Source of the DNA: Bacillus sp. UNC438CL73TsuS30
GTDB lineage: Bacteria > Bacillota > Bacilli > Bacillales > Cytobacillaceae
Length of the DNA: 64,000 nucleotides
Direction of reading: 5' to 3'
Assembly: GCF_000482325.1 (NCBI RefSeq)
Contig: NZ_KI535295.1
Coordinates: forward strand, 359,060 to 423,059
The notes beneath the pieces were generated by a model. It did no database searches. It worked only from the letters and a program-made list of their open reading frames with translations, and had not been told where the DNA came from. Of the stretch, positions 7,727-15,941 are shown piece after piece. Made by a program: the position numbers and the translations under genes. Position 1 is the stretch's first letter, and every line of letters starts with the position of its first letter.

Positions 7727-9085
7727 ATGCAAAAAGGTAAAGGAGCGAAAATCATTCTTGCTGCATCCCTGGTCAGTATAGGTTCGTTCTCATATATCCC
7801 GTCAACCTACGCTGCCACCATGGATCAAACAGCAGTTCCGACGAATTCACTGGAGCAAAATCCAAATACTTTATCAGGATTAGAAATTGTCGGCGTTCCA
7901 CTTGATCAAACCTTTTCTCCTAGTCTCAAGGAGTACTCGGCAACCGTAGAAAATAATATTCCGGAAATTAACTTGGTTGTTAAAAGTGAAAATCCTGAAG
8001 CAATTTTAACAGTAAATGGTCAGCCTTTCCAAGATGGATTATACACAATTCATACGGGAATGAACACATTTGAAATAGCTGTTAAAGATGGAAGCCATAC
8101 TGTCAATACGTATAAACTTACCTTAATCAGAAAACAAAATAATAATAATCTGCTGAAAAATATTAAACTATCAAAGGGAGAGTTATCGCCTAAATTTGAT
8201 TCATCCATAGTGAATTACAGTATAAAGGTAGATAATAATGTGAAAACCCTTACGGTTATTCCAGAATCTATGAAGAAAACTTCCAGCATTCAGATCAAGA
8301 ATAAACTGTTTAAGGGTGAGAGGGATACCGTATCGCTGCCAGAAGGAAAATCAACTATCACTATTTTGGTTACGGCTGAAAATGGTGAAATGAAAACCTA
8401 TACTTTACATGTAACAAGGGAACTTAAACAAGCAAGCAAACCTCCTGTTCCACCAGCCCGAACGGTAAAAGTTGCAAATAATTCAAAAGTAAGTGGATCA
8501 AATAGAGGAATGAATCAAATACAGAAAACCATTCCAACTAAGAACGTTACCCCAGTGAGTACTCAGAACAATCGCTCAACAAGTCAGATCCAAGCCACCG
8601 TTCAAAAAATAAATAAAGCAACCTTATCCTCTCTAACAGTATCGACAGGTATTTGGAATAAGGATTTTATTACAGACGAATATACCTACCATTTATCTGT
8701 TGCGAGTGATGTGAAATCCCTTACCATCAAGCCAACAGTGAAATACAGCAATTCCACCGTCAAAATTGAAGGCGGAAGCAGTCAAAATATTAAGCTGGAT
8801 GGTAAAAAAACGATTATTTCTGTAGTTGTAAGCAATGGGGAAGACCGAAAAACGTATGTTTTGATTTTTAGGAAAAAGGTTGAAAAAAGTACATCCTCTT
8901 CAACGAATAATGATACCGTAGATTCAACTGTAAATAGTGAAGCTAGTAGACAGGTTACCAATTCAAATAATAACCTAACGACAGTAAAAACAAGCGCATG
9001 GCAGGGACAAGGGAATCCTCAATCTTTATCCTTTTGGGGAAGGATTACGGAGAATATTAGTAAATTTTTTAGTAAATTATTTTAA
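7727..9085 (+). CDS. Secreted protein with three cadherin-like beta-sandwich repeats
   Basis: 452 residues with a signal peptide ending near STYAA. Three repeats of about 85 residues follow the bacterial cadherin-like beta-sandwich pattern: a leucine-rich start (LSGLEIVG, LLKNIKLS, LSSLTVS), F-P-F-x-x-x-Y-x-Y (SPSLKEYSATV, DSSIVNYSIKV, ITDEYTYHLSV) and a closing T-Y-x-L (NTYKLTLIR, KTYTLHVTR, KTYVLIFRK). They occupy about 45-140, 143-232 and 300-385. A Ser/Asn/Gln-rich linker separates repeats two and three, and a similar tail ends in hydrophobic WGRITENISKFFSKLF. There is no sortase motif. A surface or matrix adhesion role is inference. The start follows GGAGGAG. Confidence 0.8.
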   Translation: MQKGKGAKIILAASLVSIGSFSYIPSTYAATMDQTAVPTNSLEQNPNTLSGLEIVGVPLDQTFSPSLKEYSATVENNIPEINLVVKSENPEAILTVNGQPFQDGLYTIHTGMNTFEIAVKDGSHTVNTYKLTLIRKQNNNNLLKNIKLSKGELSPKFDSSIVNYSIKVDNNVKTLTVIPESMKKTSSIQIKNKLFKGERDTVSLPEGKSTITILVTAENGEMKTYTLHVTRELKQASKPPVPPARTVKVANNSKVSGSNRGMNQIQKTIPTKNVTPVSTQNNRSTSQIQATVQKINKATLSSLTVSTGIWNKDFITDEYTYHLSVASDVKSLTIKPTVKYSNSTVKIEGGSSQNIKLDGKKTIISVVVSNGEDRKTYVLIFRKKVEKSTSSSTNNDTVDSTVNSEASRQVTNSNNNLTTVKTSAWQGQGNPQSLSFWGRITENISKFFSKLF

Positions 9086-9088
9086 AAA

Positions 9089-9121
9089 CGAAAAAAGCCT
9101 GGCTTTCAGCAGGTTTTTTTT
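9089..9121 (+). terminator. Probable terminator after the cadherin-like gene
   Basis: AAAAAAGCCTG can pair with CAGGTTTTTTTT across a short loop. The stem is GC-poor, so the call is weaker than the others. Confidence 0.5.
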
Positions 9122-9309
9122 GTTTTAACAATTAACAAGTTTGGTAATGTCTGTGTTGAGAAGGATCATGAATAATGAAAACGCTTTTTTAATTTAATAG
9201 GGTAAAATTTTATTAAAAGGAAGGATTTTTATTCTACATTTTTCGAAAATTATGTTATATTATTATTTAAAAATTTATTAGAATTTTTTGATTAAGGGAA
9301 GGTGAGAAC

Positions 9310-12069
9310 ATGACAACAGAATTAAAAGTAAATGACAGCAGTCTTCCATTGCGTAGAGATGTCAAATTACTTGGCCAAATGCTTGGTGAAATCCTTATCA
9401 GTCATGGTGGGGTAGAGCTATTCGAAAAAGTTGAAAAAATTAGAAACATGTGTAAATCTCTCCGAAATCAGTATGAAGAAGAAACCTATACCGCTTTAAA
9501 AAAGGAAATCTCCACCTTAAGTAATCCAATGCGAATGCAAGTGGTCCGTGCCTTTTCCATGTATTTCCATTTAATCAATGCAGCGGAACAAAACCATCGG
9601 ATTCGCAGACGCAGGCAGTATCAATTGGAGTCAGAAAATGTTCAACCTGCATCAATTGAAAGTGCGGTCCTCTCATTAAAAGAAAACCATATATCGAAAG
9701 AAGTCATCCAGGAAGTTCTAAAAACATTGTCACTTGAGCTTGTGATTACTGCCCATCCAACAGAGGCAACAAAGCGGTCGATTCTTGAAATCCAACAGCG
9801 AATTGCTGCAATTTTGGAGAAGCTTGATAATCCAATGCTGACAAAAAGAGAGAAAAGGAAGCTCGAAGAGGGCTTGTTTAATGAGATAACCATTCTTTGG
9901 CAGACTGATGAATTACGGCATAACAAGCCATCCGTAATGGACGAAGTTCGTAATGGCCTCTATTATTTTGATCAAACCCTTTTTGAGGTTCTTCCTGAAA
10001 TTCATTACGAGGTAAAAGACAGCCTTGAAAGAAATTACCCGGAAGAAAAATGGGACGTTCCAAATTTTCTTCGTTTTGGGTCATGGATTGGCGGGGATCG
10101 TGATGGAAACCCAAATGTTACTCATGATGTGACTTGGGAGACTTTAATTCGCCAAAGAAGAGTTGTGTTAAAGAAATATAAAGGGGTCCTGACCGATTTA
10201 ATGAAGCGGTACAGCCATTCCACTACAAGGGTAGACGTAAGTGAAGAACTCCTGCAACTGCTGGAGGTGCAAGAAGATAAGTATTTAACGGAAGATAAAA
10301 AGTGGCCGGTTAAAACGGAGGTTTACCGCCGAGTTTTTGCGGTTATGATTGAACGGGTGAGACAGGTAGGGAAATCTGAGGTTGGTTATCAATCGGCTGA
10401 AGAGCTGTTAAAGGATTTATACGTCATTCAAAGCAGCTTAAAAAGCCATCACCCTGCTGCCCATGAATTGCGGTCCATTCGAAAGTTAATCCGCCAAGTT
10501 CAGTTGTTTGGCTTTCACCTTGCAACTCTCGATATCCGAAATCATAGCGGTGAGCATGAAGCTGCGATTACTGAAATCTTAAGGAAAGTAAGAATCACAG
10601 AAAACTATGCCGAGCTTTCCGAAGAAGAGAAGCTTACTATTTTGCAGAATATTTTAATCGACCCTCGTCCGCTTCTTTTGCTAAATGAAGATTATTCGGA
10701 AGAAACACAGGAAATGATTAAAGTATTTCAAATGATTAAAAAGAGTCATGAAGTATTTGGAAAACGTTCCATTTCTGTTTATCTTGTAAGTATGACAAAA
10801 TCTTCAAGTGACCTGTTAGAGGTACTAGTTTTGGCAAAAGAGGCTGGAATTTACCGTCTCCATGCAGATGGCACTTTGGAAAGCCATTTGAATGTGGCCC
10901 CCCTTCTTGAAACCATTGATGATTTATCAGCAGGACCAACGATTATGGAAACACTTTTCAAAATGCCGTTATATCGTAATCATTTACAGATTTTAGGTGA
11001 CCAGCAAGAAATTATGCTAGGTTATTCAGATGGAAGCAAAGATGGTGGAACTTTAACCGCCAACTGGAAACTCTATAAGGCCCAGATTGAAATTCATGAA
11101 ATGGCCAAACGTTATGAGATTGGATTGAAATTTTTCCATGGCCGCGGTGGTTCACTTGGACGTGGGGGCGGTCCATTAAACAAAAGTATTTTATCACAAC
11201 CAGCTGAAACAATCGGTGATGGCGTGAAAATTACTGAACAAGGTGAAGTATTGTCTTCGAGATATTTACTTGAGGACATTGCTTATCGAAGCCTTGAACA
11301 AGCAACATCCACACTGCTTAAGGTTGCTACACATGTATCAAAAGGCGATGATCAAGGGAAATTACGAAATACTGAATGGGAAAAAGCGCTTGATGAAATA
11401 TCAAGTGAATCTTTAGGAAAATATCAATCGCTTGTGTTTAATGACCCTGATTTTCTTACCTATTTTAACCAAGCCACACCACTCCAGGAACTTGGGGATT
11501 TAAATATCGGTTCAAGACCAATGAGCCGGAAAAAACAGGGGAGATTTGAAGATTTACGGGCAATTCCATGGGTATTCGCATGGACGCAAAGCCGTCAGCT
11601 GCTGCCTGCTTGGTTTGCTGCGGGAACTGGTTTAGAAAGTTTTGCCTCAAAGAATGGGAAGAATTTGACCTTATTACAGGAAATGTATCAAAAATGGCCG
11701 TTCTTCCAATCGACAATTGATAACTTGCATATGGCTTTGATGAAGGCAGATCTAACAACCGCCAAGGAATATTTGTCACTCGTTGAGGATCAAACCATTG
11801 CTGAAAGAATTTTTACCACTATTCTTGAGGAATTTGAAAAAACAAAAGCCATTCTATTAAAAATAACAGGTGATCAAGAATTGCTTGATCATACGCCAAA
11901 TATTAAGGAATCGGTATTTAGACGTAATCCATATGTTGATCCATTGAACTTTTTACAGGTTGAGTTAATAAAAGAATTACGCAGCCAGGACGAGCCTAAT
12001 GACGAATTGTTAACGGAAGTATTATTAACCATCAGTGGAATCTCCGCAGGACTACGGAATACTGGTTGA
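9310..12069 (+). CDS. ppc: Phosphoenolpyruvate carboxylase
   Basis: 919 residues, full length for the family. It carboxylates PEP to oxaloacetate, an anaplerotic step. The first active-site motif VITAHPTEATKRS places the catalytic histidine at about 149; others visible are FRFGSWIGGDRDGNPNV, MLGYSDGSKDGG, FFHGRGGSLGRGGGP and the invariant C-terminal RNTG. Start ATG follows AAGGTGAG. It is a single-gene unit. B. subtilis relies on pyruvate carboxylase instead, so ppc helps separate this organism from that species; whether both enzymes are present cannot be seen here. Confidence 0.97.
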   Translation: MTTELKVNDSSLPLRRDVKLLGQMLGEILISHGGVELFEKVEKIRNMCKSLRNQYEEETYTALKKEISTLSNPMRMQVVRAFSMYFHLINAAEQNHRIRRRRQYQLESENVQPASIESAVLSLKENHISKEVIQEVLKTLSLELVITAHPTEATKRSILEIQQRIAAILEKLDNPMLTKREKRKLEEGLFNEITILWQTDELRHNKPSVMDEVRNGLYYFDQTLFEVLPEIHYEVKDSLERNYPEEKWDVPNFLRFGSWIGGDRDGNPNVTHDVTWETLIRQRRVVLKKYKGVLTDLMKRYSHSTTRVDVSEELLQLLEVQEDKYLTEDKKWPVKTEVYRRVFAVMIERVRQVGKSEVGYQSAEELLKDLYVIQSSLKSHHPAAHELRSIRKLIRQVQLFGFHLATLDIRNHSGEHEAAITEILRKVRITENYAELSEEEKLTILQNILIDPRPLLLLNEDYSEETQEMIKVFQMIKKSHEVFGKRSISVYLVSMTKSSSDLLEVLVLAKEAGIYRLHADGTLESHLNVAPLLETIDDLSAGPTIMETLFKMPLYRNHLQILGDQQEIMLGYSDGSKDGGTLTANWKLYKAQIEIHEMAKRYEIGLKFFHGRGGSLGRGGGPLNKSILSQPAETIGDGVKITEQGEVLSSRYLLEDIAYRSLEQATSTLLKVATHVSKGDDQGKLRNTEWEKALDEISSESLGKYQSLVFNDPDFLTYFNQATPLQELGDLNIGSRPMSRKKQGRFEDLRAIPWVFAWTQSRQLLPAWFAAGTGLESFASKNGKNLTLLQEMYQKWPFFQSTIDNLHMALMKADLTTAKEYLSLVEDQTIAERIFTTILEEFEKTKAILLKITGDQELLDHTPNIKESVFRRNPYVDPLNFLQVELIKELRSQDEPNDELLTEVLLTISGISAGLRNTG

Positions 12070-12073
12070 TTTA

Positions 12074-12108
12074 AAAAAACAAACTCTTTTTACGAGAGTT
12101 TGTTTTTT
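12074..12108 (+). terminator. Terminator after ppc
   Basis: AAAACAAACTC and GAGTTTGTTTT pair across TTTTTACGA, with a T6 tail. Confidence 0.8.
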
Positions 12109-12171
12109 CTATTTTAAAGATTCTAAAAATTATATATACTATTAGTAAAAAATAGAAATCGGGTGAATAGG

Positions 12172-12708
12172 TTGGCGATTTATAGTCATTCAAGTATTTT
12201 AACAGAAAACGAGATTGATTTTTTATTGGATTTATTGCCAATTTCATATAGATCAACACCCGATATCTACATATTTGACGGCTGGCAGGAAATTGCCACA
12301 CTATCTGAAAATTTATCCGCACGCTATTATTTGCTAAAGCATCTTGTCAAATCTTCCATTTTTTCTACCTATAATTATCAACAAAGTAAAATTTTTATCT
12401 ACTTATTTAATTTGCCATACCAAGACCCTTTATTAAAAAAACTGCATGGTGTTTTTTGCTTATTTCATGAAATGCGCCATCATCATCAATTCACGACGAA
12501 TAAACATAAGTTTTTACAGGCACTATCAGGCCCCCCATTACTAGGTTCATCTTATTCATTTTCATGGGTGGAAAAAGATGCAAATAAGCATGCCATCAAG
12601 TGGATGCGCAAAAATCGAAACAAAATAAATCATCAATTTCAGCTGCATTTCTATCAATGGGATATTGGAGTGAATGAACAAAATAAATTAAGAATACTCC
12701 CCGGCTAA
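12172..12708 (+). CDS. Uncharacterised protein with a HExxH zinc-peptidase-like motif
   Basis: About 178 residues. The start is unsure: TTG at 12172 is preceded by GGGTG at good spacing, while GTG at 12163 is slightly longer. No known family is recognised overall. FHEMRHHHQF places HExxH at about 99-103, and WVEKDANKHA puts a glutamate at about 134, 31 residues after the second histidine, which is the spacing type expected of a gluzincin third ligand. No signal peptide is evident, so an intracellular metallopeptidase or ImmA-like fold is possible. The rest is rich in Tyr, Phe and Leu. It is flanked by terminators. Confidence 0.6.
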   Translation: MAIYSHSSILTENEIDFLLDLLPISYRSTPDIYIFDGWQEIATLSENLSARYYLLKHLVKSSIFSTYNYQQSKIFIYLFNLPYQDPLLKKLHGVFCLFHEMRHHHQFTTNKHKFLQALSGPPLLGSSYSFSWVEKDANKHAIKWMRKNRNKINHQFQLHFYQWDIGVNEQNKLRILPG

Positions 12709-12719
12709 AAAGGCTTTCT

Positions 12720-12758
12720 AGAAGATCCAATCAAACTGATTAGGTCTTCTTTTTTTTT
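12720..12758 (+). terminator. Terminator after the HExxH gene
   Basis: AGAAGATCCAATCA pairs with TGATTAGGTCTTCT with one mismatch, followed by a run of T. Confidence 0.8.
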
Positions 12759-12804
12759 GAACAAATTGTTAACATTCGTGGAAAAATAGCCTTTGAAATA
12801 TAAA

Positions 12805-12831
12805 TGTAATATTATCATAACTTTTTTGACA
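12805..12831 (+). promoter_or_regulatory. Candidate WalR site and -35 element upstream of the cwlO-type gene
   Basis: TGTAAT at 12805-12810, five bases, then CATAAC at 12816-12821 resembles the WalR direct repeat TGTWAH-N5-TGTWAH (10 of 12 positions). A perfect -35 box TTGACA follows at 12826-12831, with a weak -10 (ACTAAT at 12849). In B. subtilis cwlO is activated by WalRK, so the position makes sense, but the second half-site is imperfect. Confidence 0.35.
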
Positions 12832-12877
12832 AAATTAGATGATATACTACTAATTGCAACAAAAAAAGTAATTATTG

Positions 12878-12899
12878 GGTCATTTGTATGAAAATGACC
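12878..12899 (+). other. Perfect inverted repeat in the leader of the cwlO-type gene
   Basis: GGTCATTT (12878-12885) and AAATGACC (12892-12899) are a perfect 8-bp inverted repeat with a 6-base spacer. It lies in the roughly 170-base leader between the likely promoter and the start codon. It could be an RNA hairpin or an operator; there is no T tract, so it is not a terminator. Confidence 0.5.
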
Positions 12900-13020
12900 A
12901 TATACATAATAATAGAATTTATGGTTAATAGACGAGAATACATAGAAATTTGTCAAATACTTGGCTTGGATTTTGTCGAAATTCAATGGAAAATTTGGCA
13001 ATGGGAAAGCAGGGAATCAA

Positions 13021-14322
13021 TTGAAAAAGAAACTAACCGTACTTAGTACGCTTGTAATGCTTGGGCTTGGAAGTGCTTATTCCATTCCGGCTGTAAAAGC
13101 TGCACCAAATAACGATTTACAAAGTATTAAAGGTCAACGTTCGGGAGTACAGGCTGGTATTTCAAAAGCAAATGCTGAAATCACTAAGGTACAAAGTGAT
13201 CTTGCTAGATTGATAGAACAATCAAACCGTGTCGATCAGGCGATTAAAGATAATAATTCCATGATGAAGAACACAGAAAAGAACATTAAGGAATCGAAAT
13301 CCCAGGTTCAGCAATTAGAGCAAGAAGTTGCTGTCATAAAGAAAAGAATTGACACACGTAATGAGATTTTAAAAAAGCGTGCCGTATCATACCAAGAGAG
13401 CGGTGGAAACGTTAGTTATTTGGATGTCTTGTTAGGTGCCTCCAGCTTTAGTGATTTTATTGATCGAATTGGTGCTGTTTCTACATTTGTTCAAGCGGAT
13501 CAGACTTTTATAAAACAGTATGAAGACGATAAAAAGGAAGTTGAAGTAAAACAAGCTACCGTTCAAAAAAAGTTGACAGAGCTAAAGGAAATGAAAACTG
13601 AACTTGAAGGTATGCATGAGCAGATTTTGGATCAAAAAAAGGAAAATGATACACTGAAGAACGAGCTGAAACAAAAAGAACAGGAACAATTGGATCGTAT
13701 TGCGAAACTAAAAGGAAAAGAAAAGCAACTTGCCTTAAAAGAATATGAAATGATTCATGCAAATGATGTTGCACCTGCACCTGCACCTGCACCTGTATCT
13801 GATGACAAAAATAGTTCAGATAATAATAGCAACAGTTCAAATGCTGACAAGAATTCTAGTAATTCTTCTTCTTCATCCAATCAATCCGATTCAAAAGATA
13901 ATACTCCAGTAGCGGCTCACTCCGGTTCAAGCGGAAGTGTTCAAGATGTCATTACTGCTGGAAATAAATATATTGGAAATTCCGTGTATGTCTTTGGCGG
14001 CGGACGTACAGCATATGATGTTGCCCATGGAAGATTTGATTGTTCAGGCTTTGTTCATTGGGCCTTTGCACAAGCTGGATATAATATTGGTTCAAGTACG
14101 GACTCCTTAAAGTATGCAGGCAGACAGGTTCCCTCAAGCCAAATGAAGCCGGGAGACCTTGTATTCTTTAACACATATAAGACAGATGGACACGTTGGAA
14201 TTTATGTTGGCGGGGGAAAATTCATCGGTTCCCAAAGCTCGACAGGTGTAGCAATTGCGTCCATGTCAAATAGTTATTGGAAATCAAGATTTAACGGACG
14301 CGTTGTTCGAATAATTGAATAA
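13021..14322 (+). CDS. cwlO: CwlO-type peptidoglycan DL-endopeptidase (coiled coil plus NlpC/P60)
   Basis: The start is taken at the TTG at 13021, where a signal peptide begins (MKKKLTVLSTLVMLGLGSAY, ending near AVKA); the open frame extends 20 codons upstream but that part is not signal-like. The mature 433-residue precursor has a coiled-coil region (about 35-245, with a FtsX/PcsB-like break around SYLDVLLGASSFSDFIDRI), a low-complexity linker with four Ala-Pro repeats and Asn/Ser runs (about 250-310), then an NlpC/P60 domain with catalytic C341 (RFDCSGFV) and H391 (DGHVGIYVG). This is the architecture of B. subtilis CwlO, which FtsEX controls for cell elongation. The leader carries an inverted repeat. 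Confidence 0.85.
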   Translation: MKKKLTVLSTLVMLGLGSAYSIPAVKAAPNNDLQSIKGQRSGVQAGISKANAEITKVQSDLARLIEQSNRVDQAIKDNNSMMKNTEKNIKESKSQVQQLEQEVAVIKKRIDTRNEILKKRAVSYQESGGNVSYLDVLLGASSFSDFIDRIGAVSTFVQADQTFIKQYEDDKKEVEVKQATVQKKLTELKEMKTELEGMHEQILDQKKENDTLKNELKQKEQEQLDRIAKLKGKEKQLALKEYEMIHANDVAPAPAPAPVSDDKNSSDNNSNSSNADKNSSNSSSSSNQSDSKDNTPVAAHSGSSGSVQDVITAGNKYIGNSVYVFGGGRTAYDVAHGRFDCSGFVHWAFAQAGYNIGSSTDSLKYAGRQVPSSQMKPGDLVFFNTYKTDGHVGIYVGGGKFIGSQSSTGVAIASMSNSYWKSRFNGRVVRIIE

Positions 14323-14326
14323 AAAT

Positions 14327-14366
14327 AAAAAGAGAAGCGGGGAAGCCCAGCTTCTCTTTTTATTTT
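14327..14366 (+). terminator. Terminator after the cwlO-type gene
   Basis: AAAAAGAGAAGC and GCTTCTCTTTTT form a perfect 12-bp stem with an 11-base loop and a T-rich tail. Confidence 0.85.
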
Positions 14367-14453
14367 GGAATAACTTACAAATATACATCAAGAAACTCCT
14401 TCAATTATGAGCCGGCTGTTTCATCCTACGGTCCCTTATCTTTAAAAGTCAAC

Positions 14454-14825
14454 TTGATTGTGATGATCCTTTTAGTATTTTTATTTTTTCTAAATGTGGA
14501 ACTCAGCTACATTTTTTGGATAAAAATAACTTCCTTTTGGCAAGATAAGGTAACAATGTTAGGGGTTGTTTGGTCCATGGTAACGTTCTCTTTTGTCCTA
14601 ATCGCACTATTTCTAACTGGACTTCTTGCCCTATTTGATACACAGTTATTTGGATACACCTTTATTTCAGCTATACAACATTTACTTTTTTCAGAAATTG
14701 CTGCTGGCAGATATATTGTCATAACTGGAGCGATCGTTGGCCTTATTTCGAGTGTTGTCATCGATGTACGGATTTATTTATCGAAAAGAAAAGGTAAAAA
14801 TACGGAAGGGAATCAAGTTTCGTAA
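14454..14825 (+). CDS. Small membrane protein at the head of the gerA-type operon
   Basis: 123 residues with three or four hydrophobic spans and a basic tail (RIYLSKRKGKNTEG). Its TAA shares one base with the ATG of the B-subunit gene, so the two are probably translationally coupled. No family is recognised. Some germinant-receptor operons carry an extra small membrane D subunit; position makes this a candidate, but D subunits usually have two spans and often lie elsewhere in the operon. The start (TTG at 14454, or the ATG at 14463) has no clear ribosome site. Confidence 0.6.
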   Translation: MIVMILLVFLFFLNVELSYIFWIKITSFWQDKVTMLGVVWSMVTFSFVLIALFLTGLLALFDTQLFGYTFISAIQHLLFSEIAAGRYIVITGAIVGLISSVVIDVRIYLSKRKGKNTEGNQVS

Positions 14826-15928
14826 TGGAAAAAGAAAATATATCTTTAGGTCAACTCCTGACACTTCTTATTAACTTTTTATTGGGAAGTGCGATTGTTG
14901 TTGGAATTGGCGGTGATGCCAAAAATGATGCATGGCTTGCGATAGGGTTATCCACTTTTTTAGGACTAGGGGTTATTTGGTTTTTTCATACTTTAACAAA
15001 TCAGCTTGAAGGTAAGAATTTGTTTCAAATTATCGAGTTTTGCATCGGGAGAAAACCGGCCATTATTTTAACCTTCCTTTATATTATTTATTTTATCTAT
15101 ATTTCAAGCAGAGTGGTAAGGGATTTTGGAGAATTAATGGCTTCTGCAATTATGCCTAACACTCCAATTGAAGTGGTTTCGATTACACTTTCTCTCTTAA
15201 TGGGGTATGTAATCTATCTTGGTATCGAGGTGCTAGCACGAACCTCTGAAGTATTTACTCCATATTTGTTTATTTTTTATCTTTTATTAGCTATTTTTTT
15301 ATTTGCAAGCGGGAATGCGAATATTGAGCAAATTCAACCAATCCTTGGGGAAGGGGTTACACCAATTTTTAAAACTCTTTTTAAGGATTTGATTTTTTTC
15401 CCATTTGGTGAATTAATTGCCTTCACGGTCATCTTTTCAAGTGTTACAAACAAGAAGTACAGTCTGAGATTTTCATTTATTGGGGTGGGAATTGCCGCCT
15501 TTTTACTTATGATTGCCTCTTTTTTAATGATTATTACTCTTGGAGTTGATTCAATGCTCCGATCAAACTTCCCGCTTTTAAGCACGGGACGGAACATTTC
15601 GGTCGGTAATTTTATTGAAAGAATTGATGCACTTGTTGTGTTCATTATGATGTTGGGGATTTTTGTAAAAGGGACTATATTTCTATTCGGGGGTTTAAAG
15701 GGCTTAGAATACATTTTTCAGTTACCCTATCGTTATTTTGTTATCCCGATCTCTACCCTGGTTGCTTTATTCTCAGTACTTTTGTCAATTGATTTTGCGG
15801 ATCATATTCAAGAAGGCTTGAAAATGGTTCCGTATTACCTGCATTTACCCTTCCAATTTTGTATTCCACTAATTCTTTTTATTTTTTTACTATGGAAGCA
15901 AAAGAAAAAAAGGTCTAGTTCAAATTGA
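14825..15928 (+). CDS. Spore germination receptor B subunit (GerAB family)
   Basis: 367 residues with about ten membrane helices, the size and topology of GerAB/YndE-type subunits of the amino acid-polyamine-organocation transporter superfamily. Typical features are QLLTLLINFLLGSAIVVGIG at the start and RVVRDFGELMASAIMPNTP in the middle. B subunits bind the germinant (L-alanine in GerA) and sit in the spore inner membrane. It overlaps the upstream small gene by one base and is followed closely by the A and C subunit genes. The germinant cannot be predicted. Confidence 0.9.
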   Translation: MEKENISLGQLLTLLINFLLGSAIVVGIGGDAKNDAWLAIGLSTFLGLGVIWFFHTLTNQLEGKNLFQIIEFCIGRKPAIILTFLYIIYFIYISSRVVRDFGELMASAIMPNTPIEVVSITLSLLMGYVIYLGIEVLARTSEVFTPYLFIFYLLLAIFLFASGNANIEQIQPILGEGVTPIFKTLFKDLIFFPFGELIAFTVIFSSVTNKKYSLRFSFIGVGIAAFLLMIASFLMIITLGVDSMLRSNFPLLSTGRNISVGNFIERIDALVVFIMMLGIFVKGTIFLFGGLKGLEYIFQLPYRYFVIPISTLVALFSVLLSIDFADHIQEGLKMVPYYLHLPFQFCIPLILFIFLLWKQKKKRSSSN

Positions 15929-15941
15929 GGTGTTATCCTTT

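Noticed and set aside
12961..13020. 20-codon N-terminal extension of the CwlO-type protein
   Set aside because: It lies before the signal peptide start and would disrupt secretion; treated as leader.
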